Source: an uncultured Pseudomonadales bacterium (GTDB lineage: Bacteria > Pseudomonadota > Gammaproteobacteria > Pseudomonadales > Porticoccaceae). Taken from it: a stretch of DNA of 5,966 nucleotides. The stretch covers positions 1 through 5,966 of the forward strand of contig CALLDA010000172.1 in assembly GCA_937998635.1 (NCBI GenBank), in the 5' to 3' direction. The notes beneath the pieces are model-generated. The model made no database searches. It was not told where the DNA came from and saw only the letters and a list, made by a program, of their open reading frames with translations. Below, in pieces: positions 1 to 5,520 of the stretch. Both the position numbers and the translations under genes were made by a program. Each line of letters starts with the position of its first letter. The first letter of the stretch is position 1.

Positions 1-565
1 CTCGGTGGCTCGTGCCAAAGAAGCGAATATCCCGGTACTGGCGAAACTGGTAGATGAAGGTTACGACTTGATCGCACCCGTACCCTCCTGTGCCTTGATG
101 TACAAGCAGGAGCTGCCCTTGATGTATCCGGATGATGAGGCTGTGCAGAAGGTCAAAGCGGCCTTTTATGACCCCTTCGAGTATTTGTTTTTGCGTCATA
201 AGGAGGGAGAGTTTAAGACTGATTTTAAAGTTGGCCTGGACAATATTAGTTATCACGTTGCCTGCCACTTGCGAGTGCAGAATATCGGCATGAAAACCCG
301 CGATATTCTCGCATTGATTCCCGATACCACCGTGCACCCCCATGAGCGTTGCTCTGGGCATGACGGCACCTACGCCGTGAAAGAAGAGACCTACGATAAG
401 GCGGTCAAAATAGCCCGCCCGGTGGTGCGTAAAGTCAATGAACTGAAAGCCGAGCACCTGTCCAGCGATTGTCCTATGGCCTCAGCACATATTGCCAATC
501 TGGCCGAGACCAACGAAAAACCGGAACATCCCATGGCCCTGTTACGCAAGGCTTACGCCATATAG
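1..565 (+). CDS. Heterodisulfide reductase/GlpC-type iron-sulfur protein, C-terminal part (5' end outside window)
   Basis: Partial gene: the frame is open from the first complete codon (base 2) and ends at TAG 563-565, leaving about 187 residues of what is normally a protein of over 400. What is visible is the C-terminal cysteine-rich (CCG) region of the HdrB/HdrD/GlpC family. Landmarks are VPSC (Cys codon 89-91), YHVACH (Cys 263-265), ERCSGHDGTYAVK (Cys 350-352) and SSDCPMA (Cys 470-472). The family binds Fe-S clusters or thiol-disulfide centres and passes electrons between a dehydrogenase or peroxidase and a quinone or thiol partner. The missing N-terminal half would normally hold two ferredoxin-like CxxCxxC sets. 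The canonical CCG is C-S-G here, and the last CxxC is C-P-M-A, so two family cysteines are absent. The DUF3501 gene follows 44 bp downstream, which identifies the subfamily usually found with rubrerythrin. The GTG at base 5 is internal, not the start. The family call is firm; the electron partner is unknown. Confidence 0.85.
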   Translation, partial: SVARAKEANIPVLAKLVDEGYDLIAPVPSCALMYKQELPLMYPDDEAVQKVKAAFYDPFEYLFLRHKEGEFKTDFKVGLDNISYHVACHLRVQNIGMKTRDILALIPDTTVHPHERCSGHDGTYAVKEETYDKAVKIARPVVRKVNELKAEHLSSDCPMASAHIANLAETNEKPEHPMALLRKAYAI

Positions 566-599
566 TTGTCGCAGAAAAAGTAGTTATAGCAGTAAAAAT

Positions 600-604
600 A
601 GGAG
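600..604 (+). promoter_or_regulatory. Ribosome binding site setting the GTG start of the DUF3501 gene
   Basis: AGGAG lies five bases before GTG 610. An in-frame ATG at 469 inside the preceding gene has no comparable site, so this motif decides the start. Confidence 0.75.
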
Positions 605-609
605 TCCCA

Positions 610-1200
610 GTGAAAAAATTAACGCGAGCTGACTTGTGGTCCCTCGAAGAATATGCGGAGAAACGCCCGGCCTATCGAGCCGAGGTAATCGCTCACAAAA
701 AGAACCGCCAGGTCGCCCTGGGCGATAATGCCAGACTCTATTTTGAAGATGATGTCACCGTCCGTTATCAGATTCAGGAAATGCTGCGTATTGAAAAAAC
801 CTTTGAGGGCGCGGGAATCCAGGAAGAACTGGACGCCTACAACCCGCTTATTGGTGATGGCCAAAATTGGAAAGCCACCTTCATGATCGAGTTTGATGAT
901 CCCATAGAGCGAGCTACCCGACTGGCAGAAATGATCGGTGTCGAAGACCAGATCTGGGTCCAGGTCGATGATTGCGACAAGGTTTATGCGATTGCCGACG
1001 AAGATATGGATCGAGAAAATGAGGTCAAGACATCGGCGGTTCATTTTGTGCGCTTTGAGTTTAGCGCTGCCATGGTTCAAGCCCTGAAAGATGGCTGTTC
1101 ATTCCAACTTGGCGTCGACCATCCCAATTATTTAATCGAAGGCTTTAGTCCTGCCAATAACATCAGGGACTCGTTGCTGGAAGATCTGGATATTGCCTAA
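610..1200 (+). CDS. DUF3501 family protein
   Basis: Complete 196-residue protein of the DUF3501 family (function unknown), at the family's usual length. The GTG start at 610 gives the family N-terminus, KKLTRADLWSLEEY, and sits five bases after AGGAG; TAA is at 1198-1200. Conserved blocks recognised by eye are FEDDVTVRYQIQEMLRIEKTF (about residues 40-60), ELDAYNPLIGDGQNWKAT (about 76-93), IADEDMDRENEVKTSAVHFV (in the second half) and GVDHPNY near the C-terminus. No signal peptide, membrane segment or cysteine cluster is visible, so it should be cytosolic and soluble. It follows the Fe-S protein gene by 44 bp with no terminator between, so the two are probably co-transcribed. The usual partner set is rubrerythrin, Fe-S protein and DUF3501; this points to a redox or oxidative-stress role, but the biochemical activity is not established. 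Family assignment is confident; function is open. Confidence 0.88.
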   Translation: MKKLTRADLWSLEEYAEKRPAYRAEVIAHKKNRQVALGDNARLYFEDDVTVRYQIQEMLRIEKTFEGAGIQEELDAYNPLIGDGQNWKATFMIEFDDPIERATRLAEMIGVEDQIWVQVDDCDKVYAIADEDMDRENEVKTSAVHFVRFEFSAAMVQALKDGCSFQLGVDHPNYLIEGFSPANNIRDSLLEDLDIA

Positions 1201-1240
1201 GCTCGCGGGCAGTCATCACACTTGTCCTGGCGCAATCACT

Positions 1241-1278
1241 TGCCAATAGATCAGTGATTTGCCAATAGATCAGTGACT
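1241..1278. repeat. Tandem 19-bp direct repeat (two copies, one mismatch)
   Basis: Copy 1 (1241-1259) reads TGCCAATAGATCAGTGATT. Copy 2 (1260-1278) is the same except that the second-to-last base is C. They are directly abutted. The end of copy 1, AGTGATT (1253-1259), is the exact reverse complement of AATCACT at 1234-1240 just before the repeat, giving a 7-bp dyad around a 12-nt centre. The block lies about 180-220 bp upstream of the BVMO start. It could be a double operator for a regulator or a recent slippage duplication; the sequence alone does not decide. Confidence 0.8.
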
Positions 1279-1443
1279 TAGACATCCCCTTTGGTTTAGT
1301 ATGCCCCGTTGCAATAGTAACGCTTCCGGTTCTTTGATCAGAGTTGTGTTCTTGTTTGTGAAGCTGGACTGTTCCTTGTTCTGAGCTGCAAAAAAGAACT
1401 GGTAAAGCAATCTTCGCAAACTTCACGTCAATACTGTATTCCC

Positions 1444-1451
1444 TAAGGAGG
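1444..1451 (+). promoter_or_regulatory. Strong ribosome binding site of the BVMO gene
   Basis: TAAGGAGG is a full anti-SD match, placed eight bases before ATG 1460. It is the strongest site in the window and suggests efficient translation of the monooxygenase. Confidence 0.85.
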
Positions 1452-1459
1452 AAGACTAG

Positions 1460-3106
1460 ATGAGTAATTCCAATGAAAACATACTAGATGCGGTGGTTGT
1501 AGGCACCGGCATGGCTGGCTTATATATGGTCAAACGTCTAAATGACCGGGGCCTGAAGATCCAGGCTATAGAAGCCGGATCAGGTGTTGGCGGAGCCTGG
1601 TACTGGAACCGCTATCCTGGATGCCGAGCTGACCTGCCGATTATCGAGTATTCCTACTCCTTCTCGAAGGAATTAGAGCAAGAGTGGGACTGGACTGAGG
1701 TAATGGCCGGGCAGCCTGAAATCGAACGCTATCTAAACCACACCGCAGACAAGTTTGATCTGCGTAAAGATATCAAATTCAATACCAAAGTGACTGACGC
1801 TATCTACGACGAAGCCGCAAATCTTTGGACGGTGAAAACTGATCAGGGCGATACCTATACCTGCAAATATTGCATTATGGCCACCGGTTGTCTGAATGAA
1901 CCCAACTACCCAGATTTCAAAAATGCAGACTCCTTCGCCGGGGAGGTGTATCACACCGCGCAATGGCCAAGAGAAGGCGTTGACCTGACCGGTAAACGCG
2001 TCGCGATCATTGGTTGTGGTTCCTCAGGTGTCCAGGCCATCCCGCAAATTGCCAAACAGGCGAAAGAACTGATTGCCTTCCAGCGCAGCCCGGTTTACAC
2101 CTTCCCGGCTAAAAATGCACCGATGAATCCTGAATTTCTGGCTCAGGCTAAAGCAGATTATGCGGATATCCGTGAGCAACAGCGCAACAATGAAATGGGC
2201 ATCTGTAATTACCGAGGTCCTAAGAAGCCTAAAGACCCGAATGCAGCACCAAAGCCAAGGCCCAGCAAGAAAATCCTGGATATCACGCCCGAACAGCGTA
2301 AGCAGGAAATTAAAGATTTTGGTATTAACGTTCTATCTATGTACGTTGATACTTACTTTAATACTGAAGCCAATGAAATTGCTTGCGAGCTATATCGCGA
2401 GCACCTGCACGAAATCCTTGGTGATGAGCAAAAAGCCGATGCATTGTCGCCGAAAAACTACCCTCTGCATTGCAAGCGCCCGGTAATTGACACCGAGTAC
2501 TATGCTGCCTTTAAACAGGACAATGTGTCCATCGTTGATCTCCGCGAGAACACCGTCGAAGAGGTCACTGCCAAAGGTTTGCGTACCAATAACGCCGAGT
2601 ACGAATTCGATGTTCTGGTTTATGCCACAGGCTTCGACGCCATGACGGGCACCATTAAACGCCTGAATATTCGTGGTCGCGATAACCAGCTTCTGGCTGA
2701 AAAGTGGGAAGATGGACCTCGTATGTACATGGGCCTGCAAAGTGTTGGTTTTCCCAATTTCTTCACCGTCACCGGTCCAGGTAGCCCCTCAGTCGTGAGT
2801 AATGTATTGCACTCTATCGAGCAACACGTCGAGTGGATCGATAACTGCATGGCGTATTTGGAGGAAAACAATATCAAAACTATCGAACCTACCCTGGAGG
2901 CTGAAGATGCCTGGGTTGAGCACGTCAATGAGGCCGCACAGGGTTCAATGATGAATGCCCCGACCTGTAATTCCTGGTATCTCGGTACTAATATCGAAGG
3001 CAAACCACGAGGCTTTATGCCTTATATAGCGGGTACTAAAACCTACCGTGAGGAGTGTGAAGAAGTAGTCGCTAAGGGTTATGAAGGTTTTTCTTTAGCT
3101 AGCTAA
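1460..3106 (+). CDS. Flavin-dependent Baeyer-Villiger monooxygenase (cyclohexanone/phenylacetone monooxygenase type)
   Basis: Complete 548-residue class B flavoprotein monooxygenase. The family uses FAD, NADPH and O2 to insert oxygen next to a ketone, giving an ester or lactone. The FAD Rossmann motif is G15-T-G-M-A-G20. A GGxWxxxxYPGxxxD block spans 44-58, with the FAD-domain ATG at 141-143. The BVMO fingerprint FxGxxxHxxxWP is at 159-170 (F159, G161, H165, W169, P170). The NADPH Rossmann motif is G185-C-G-S-S-G190, and ATGFD is at 389-393. R340 in CKRPVIDTEYY (338-348) aligns with the active-site Arg of phenylacetone monooxygenase. Length is normal, with no signal peptide or membrane segment, so it is cytosolic. 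Oddities are RAD-L at 56-59 where RCD-S/V is common, and a Lys/Pro-rich stretch at about 253-271. The ATG start has a strong SD site. The gene stands alone on its strand and ends at a hairpin terminator. Class is near certain; the substrate is not predictable. Confidence 0.95.
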   Translation: MSNSNENILDAVVVGTGMAGLYMVKRLNDRGLKIQAIEAGSGVGGAWYWNRYPGCRADLPIIEYSYSFSKELEQEWDWTEVMAGQPEIERYLNHTADKFDLRKDIKFNTKVTDAIYDEAANLWTVKTDQGDTYTCKYCIMATGCLNEPNYPDFKNADSFAGEVYHTAQWPREGVDLTGKRVAIIGCGSSGVQAIPQIAKQAKELIAFQRSPVYTFPAKNAPMNPEFLAQAKADYADIREQQRNNEMGICNYRGPKKPKDPNAAPKPRPSKKILDITPEQRKQEIKDFGINVLSMYVDTYFNTEANEIACELYREHLHEILGDEQKADALSPKNYPLHCKRPVIDTEYYAAFKQDNVSIVDLRENTVEEVTAKGLRTNNAEYEFDVLVYATGFDAMTGTIKRLNIRGRDNQLLAEKWEDGPRMYMGLQSVGFPNFFTVTGPGSPSVVSNVLHSIEQHVEWIDNCMAYLEENNIKTIEPTLEAEDAWVEHVNEAAQGSMMNAPTCNSWYLGTNIEGKPRGFMPYIAGTKTYREECEEVVAKGYEGFSLAS

Positions 3107-3125
3107 TTCCTAAAGCAAACCTATA

Positions 3126-3143
3126 CTCCCGCGTAAGCGGGAG
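3126..3143. repeat. Short GC-rich palindrome (7-bp stem, GTAA loop), REP-like
   Basis: CTCCCGC (3126-3132) pairs perfectly with GCGGGAG (3137-3143) around a GTAA loop, which would be a GNRA-type tetraloop in RNA. The CCCGCG...GCGGG core resembles the small intergenic palindromes scattered through many proteobacterial genomes. It sits 20 bp after the BVMO stop and just before the terminator hairpin, so it may protect the 3' end of the transcript or help termination on the opposite strand. Confidence 0.65.
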
Positions 3144-3146
3144 ATT

Positions 3147-3179
3147 AAAAACCATCATCACTTTGATGATGGTTTTTTT
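3147..3179. terminator. Intrinsic terminator, likely bidirectional
   Basis: A perfect 14-bp stem pairs 3147-3160 with 3164-3177 around a 3-nt loop. The core is CCATCATCA/TGATGATGG, with an A-run before and a T-run (3173-3179) after. The T-run fits termination of the rightward BVMO transcript. On the other strand the A-run gives a T-run, so the leftward sulfotransferase-oxidoreductase transcript could end here too. Its position between convergent genes agrees. Confidence 0.88.
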
Positions 3180-3271
3180 ATGCCAGCTATTATTTAGAGC
3201 GCCAGGTAGAAAACCAGTACCGGACTACGGCGTGTGGTAGATGATCCCAGCACACTTTCATTGCTACGCAG

Positions 3272-4339
3272 CTATTTAACTAATTCATTAGCACTGGGGT
3301 CATCACTTACCTGAATCATGGTTTTACCAAAGTTTCCGCCGGATAGCATGGCTGAAAATGCTGTCGGCGTATTCTCGAGTCCCTGCCAGATATCTTCTTT
3401 ATATTTAATCAGGCCATCTTTAACCCAGGCACCCATTTCTGACAGGAACTGGGCTTCGTAATCTTTAACAAAATTTCCCACGGCGAGGCTGTGTACGGTA
3501 ACCCCTTGTTTAGCGAATACCGCTTGCGCTGATTTTTTCCACCCCTCGTGAACGGTGGCCAGCATAGGCCCCAGATCATCGCTGCCGTACATTGAAATTA
3601 ATCCGCACAGGGAAATGCGGGATTTTTTGTTAAGCAGCGGCTTAACGGCATCAAAGACCTTACCACCGACATTTTCAAAATAGATGTCGATACCATCGGG
3701 GCACGTGGCGGCTAGTTGTTCTGTGAGGCATTCATCTTTGTGATTCACTGCGCCATCAAAGCCCAGGGTGTCGGTAACAAAACGACATTTTTCTTCGGAG
3801 CCAGTAATGCCGATAACGTGGCAGCCTTTTATTTTGGCTATTTGCCCCGCGTTTTGGCCGACGCCACCGGAGGCTGCCGAAACAACAACGGTTTCACCGG
3901 GCTGTGGTTGGCACTGTAGATAAACACCTGCATAGGCGGTGAGCCCCAGCATGCCCAATACGCCAATGGCGGTGGAGATAGGCGCTAGCTGGGGGTCAAG
4001 TTTGCGGGGGAACATATAGTCGAACACGGAAATGTTTTTGCCGGTGAGGCCATAATCCTGCCAGCCGTTGGTGTTAAATATCAGATCGCCTTCCTGATAA
4101 CCGTCGAGCCGGCTCTTAATCACCTGGGAGACGGTGCGGCCATGGCAGACATCGCCAATGGCATCGGCCCCAGTGCGGCGTCTGACCCATTGGTAAGGAT
4201 CCATCGACAGGTAAATGGTTTGGGCGCTAAATTGGTCCTGGCCCGGTTCTGGTGCCTTAGAAGTGGAAAATGCAAAATCACCTTCTGTTGGCCAACCTTC
4301 CATCGGGGTCCTGGCGATCTTCCATTGACGATTATTCAT
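3272..4339 (-). CDS. NADP-dependent oxidoreductase, zinc-free MDR family (CurA/YncB/prostaglandin-reductase type)
   Basis: Complete 355-residue medium-chain dehydrogenase/reductase of the leukotriene B4 dehydrogenase branch. Members use NADPH to reduce the C=C bond of alpha,beta-unsaturated aldehydes and ketones. The N-terminal GroES-like domain carries YLSMDPYQWVR (about 43-53). LGMLGLTAYAG (128-138) leads into the cofactor Rossmann fold with AASGGVG (155-161). GITGSEEKC (177-185) lies where the family contacts the NADP phosphate, and YFENVGG (220-226) matches the family's YFDNVGG. The C-terminal GLENTPTAF...GGNFGKTMIQV (about 320-344) is typical. No catalytic or structural zinc cysteine set is seen, as expected. 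Length is normal. ATG (4337-4339, reverse) is preceded by AGGGA at a nine-base spacing; the stop is TAG at 3272-3274. It lies 36 bp behind the sulfotransferase gene on the same strand, most likely one operon. Family is firm; substrate is unknown. Confidence 0.92.
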   Translation of the reverse strand: MNNRQWKIARTPMEGWPTEGDFAFSTSKAPEPGQDQFSAQTIYLSMDPYQWVRRRTGADAIGDVCHGRTVSQVIKSRLDGYQEGDLIFNTNGWQDYGLTGKNISVFDYMFPRKLDPQLAPISTAIGVLGMLGLTAYAGVYLQCQPQPGETVVVSAASGGVGQNAGQIAKIKGCHVIGITGSEEKCRFVTDTLGFDGAVNHKDECLTEQLAATCPDGIDIYFENVGGKVFDAVKPLLNKKSRISLCGLISMYGSDDLGPMLATVHEGWKKSAQAVFAKQGVTVHSLAVGNFVKDYEAQFLSEMGAWVKDGLIKYKEDIWQGLENTPTAFSAMLSGGNFGKTMIQVSDDPSANELVK

Positions 4340-4375
4340 ATTTTTATATCCCTGCTTGAGTCGCTCAATAGTTAC

Positions 4376-5308
4376 TCAATCGACTATTCCACCGTGTTCA
4401 AGCCAACGGGCGCAATCCGGCGTCAATACCTGCTTTACCCGCTTGTCATAGTCGGCTAGCTCGGTAGCGGTCCAAACATCCTTCCAACGGCCATTGGTGC
4501 CTTTGTTGACAAAGGTGTTGGAGCCACCATCAAAGAAAGTTTTGGCCATAGGAATATCATCGTCAGCCGTTTCCTTCATTGAATCAAAGGATGATTGTTC
4601 AGTGATTTGTTTTAGATATTCGGGTGTCACTTTAATGTCGAGATAATCAGCGATACGTTGAATCTGACCGGCCCTGTCTTTTAATAAATCGGCATAGTGA
4701 ACAAATAATATATTCGGTAAATTCTGGTATTCCCACCAGGTTTTCACCGCATGAAGTTGTGACCAGTAGGGGTAGCCGTCGCTTTCCCATTCGAACCAGC
4801 CTCGGTTAATCCACTCGTTGATGAATTTGTGGATGTCGCCATCGGAAAGGGGGAAGGGTGCGCCAACTCGACCGGGGTAATTGGCAATAATGTCGAGAAA
4901 ACCCTGAGAATAATTCACATAATTATTCCACAGAGACATAGCCATATCACGACCATCCCGGCTGACAAAGATATGTTTTACCTCCGGGTGGAAGGGAAAG
5001 CCATCCAGGGCCAGGTGGGTTTTAAGAAAGCGCCGATGGTTTTGTGCCTCCAGGGTTTCCGCCAGTTGCTCGTCTGACGACAGGCGCATATCCACATAAA
5101 CCGAAATGTCATGAAACGGACCCGGTGGTTCCTCATCCTGAAAAATCAGTAGCGAGACAATTTTCTGTGTCCAGGTAGTGCCGGATTTTTGGGTGGTGGC
5201 AATGACGATATCGTCAGCTCGAGATTTGAAGAGATTCCAGCGGGTGCTGTCGACATGATGGTTCTGGTAAGTTCGGGTGACCTGGGGCAATGCTGGTGGC
5301 GATGACAT
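4376..5308 (-). CDS. PAPS-dependent sulfotransferase (Sulfotransfer_1 family)
   Basis: A 310-residue cytosolic-type sulfotransferase that would move a sulfonate group from PAPS to a hydroxyl or amine acceptor. The 5'-phosphosulfate loop is T39-Q-K-S-G-T-T-W46, with catalytic-type K41. KTH at 96-98 supplies the family's catalytic His (H98). The 3'-phosphate site is FVSRDGRDMAMS, with R117 and S125 at the canonical eight-residue spacing. The C-terminal PAPS segment is N268-K-G-x3-G-R-W-K276, in place of the usual RKGxxGDWK. All core catalytic residues are present. Start choice: the frame is open to a GTG at 5351-5353 with another ATG at 5327-5329. The ATG at 5306-5308 is preferred because it gives a family-like N-terminus (MSSPPALPQVTRTYQNHHVD) and has a weak GAGA site eight bases upstream. 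TGA is at 4376-4378. It is the first gene of the leftward pair with the oxidoreductase, and divergent from the exported-protein gene. The acceptor is unknown. Confidence 0.92.
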   Translation of the reverse strand: MSSPPALPQVTRTYQNHHVDSTRWNLFKSRADDIVIATTQKSGTTWTQKIVSLLIFQDEEPPGPFHDISVYVDMRLSSDEQLAETLEAQNHRRFLKTHLALDGFPFHPEVKHIFVSRDGRDMAMSLWNNYVNYSQGFLDIIANYPGRVGAPFPLSDGDIHKFINEWINRGWFEWESDGYPYWSQLHAVKTWWEYQNLPNILFVHYADLLKDRAGQIQRIADYLDIKVTPEYLKQITEQSSFDSMKETADDDIPMAKTFFDGGSNTFVNKGTNGRWKDVWTATELADYDKRVKQVLTPDCARWLEHGGIVD

Positions 5309-5359
5309 AGCTAGATTCTCAGAAGGCATAGTGCGGCGCGGACAGACGAGCACGTTTAC

Positions 5360-5365
5360 ACTATA
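5360..5365 (-). promoter_or_regulatory. Possible -10 box for the sulfotransferase operon
   Basis: On the reverse strand this reads TATAGT, four of six matches to TATAAT in order and AT-rich just upstream. The hexamer 17 bp before it (AAGTCA) is a poor -35. The call is weak. Confidence 0.25.
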
Positions 5366-5434
5366 GGGTTTTAGTTATGGTTTGACTTTATGATACCCCG
5401 ATCACCTTTACTCATCTATCAGGTTTATTCGGGT

Positions 5435-5440
5435 GATAAT
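5435..5440 (+). promoter_or_regulatory. Possible -10 box for the exported-protein gene
   Basis: GATAAT lies about 80 bp before ATG 5521. No -35 element is visible at the proper spacing, so this is only a candidate. Confidence 0.25.
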
Positions 5441-5520
5441 AGGACTGTGATTGCATTACTATTTTCTTGCGAACTATTTATTCCGAACTGTGCTTCTAAG
5501 CGCTTTGCCAGGGAACTGAA

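Larger units (their letters stand above)
1201..1459. other. Intergenic spacer between DUF3501 gene and BVMO gene
   Basis: This non-coding stretch must hold the end of the DUF3501 transcript and the BVMO promoter. I see a tandem 19-bp repeat at 1241-1278 with a dyad overlapping its first copy, and an SD site at 1444-1451. I found no convincing sigma-70 -35/-10 pair, no sigma-54 GG/GC pair, and no hairpin with a T-tract behind the DUF3501 gene. The open reverse frame across 1163-1426 has no recognisable protein. Confidence 0.6.
5309..5520. other. Divergent intergenic region
   Basis: This must carry the promoters for the leftward sulfotransferase operon and the rightward exported-protein gene. 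Leftward, TATAGT (reverse of 5360-5365) is a fair -10 about 50 bp before the start, without a good -35. Rightward, GATAAT (5435-5440) matches TATAAT at five of six positions, also without a good -35 at 16-18 bp. Lack of -35 boxes may mean activator-dependent promoters or false matches. No regulator gene is present in the window. Confidence 0.45.

Noticed and set aside
469..609. Upstream ATG (469) giving a 243-residue DUF3501 protein overlapping the Fe-S gene
   Set aside because: The extra 47 residues are an out-of-frame reading of the preceding gene and match nothing in the family. GTG 610 has AGGAG at five bases and gives the family N-terminus.
619..1080. Long open frame on the reverse strand inside the DUF3501 gene
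   Set aside because: It is fully antisense to a recognised gene, with no motif and low-complexity hydrophobic composition typical of a shadow frame.
1234..1259. The AATCACT/AGTGATT dyad as a terminator for the DUF3501 transcript
   Set aside because: The loop is long (12 nt), the stem is AT-containing and short, and no T-run follows.
1378..1399. Inverted repeat GTTCT/AGAAC before the BVMO gene
   Set aside because: A five-base stem with a 12-base centre is expected by chance in a spacer of this size.
1163..1426. Reverse-strand open frame (87 residues) across the spacer
   Set aside because: It overlaps the DUF3501 3' end, has no recognisable domain, and no good ribosome binding site was noted.
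2160..3003. Several open frames on both strands inside the BVMO gene
   Set aside because: All are nested in a gene with complete class motifs and normal length; none shows a domain of its own.
3716..5077. Forward-strand open frames inside or across the oxidoreductase and sulfotransferase genes
   Set aside because: They are antisense to well-supported genes and show no protein family features.
5309..5353. Longer sulfotransferase starts at GTG 5351-5353 or ATG 5327-5329
   Set aside because: Neither has a ribosome binding site, the added residues look unlike the family, and the possible -10 at 5360-5365 would leave almost no leader for the GTG.
5401..5437. Inverted hexamers ATCACC/GGTGAT in the divergent region
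   Set aside because: The arms are only six bases and 25 bases apart with no extension. The overlap with a weak -10 candidate is suggestive but not enough to call an operator.
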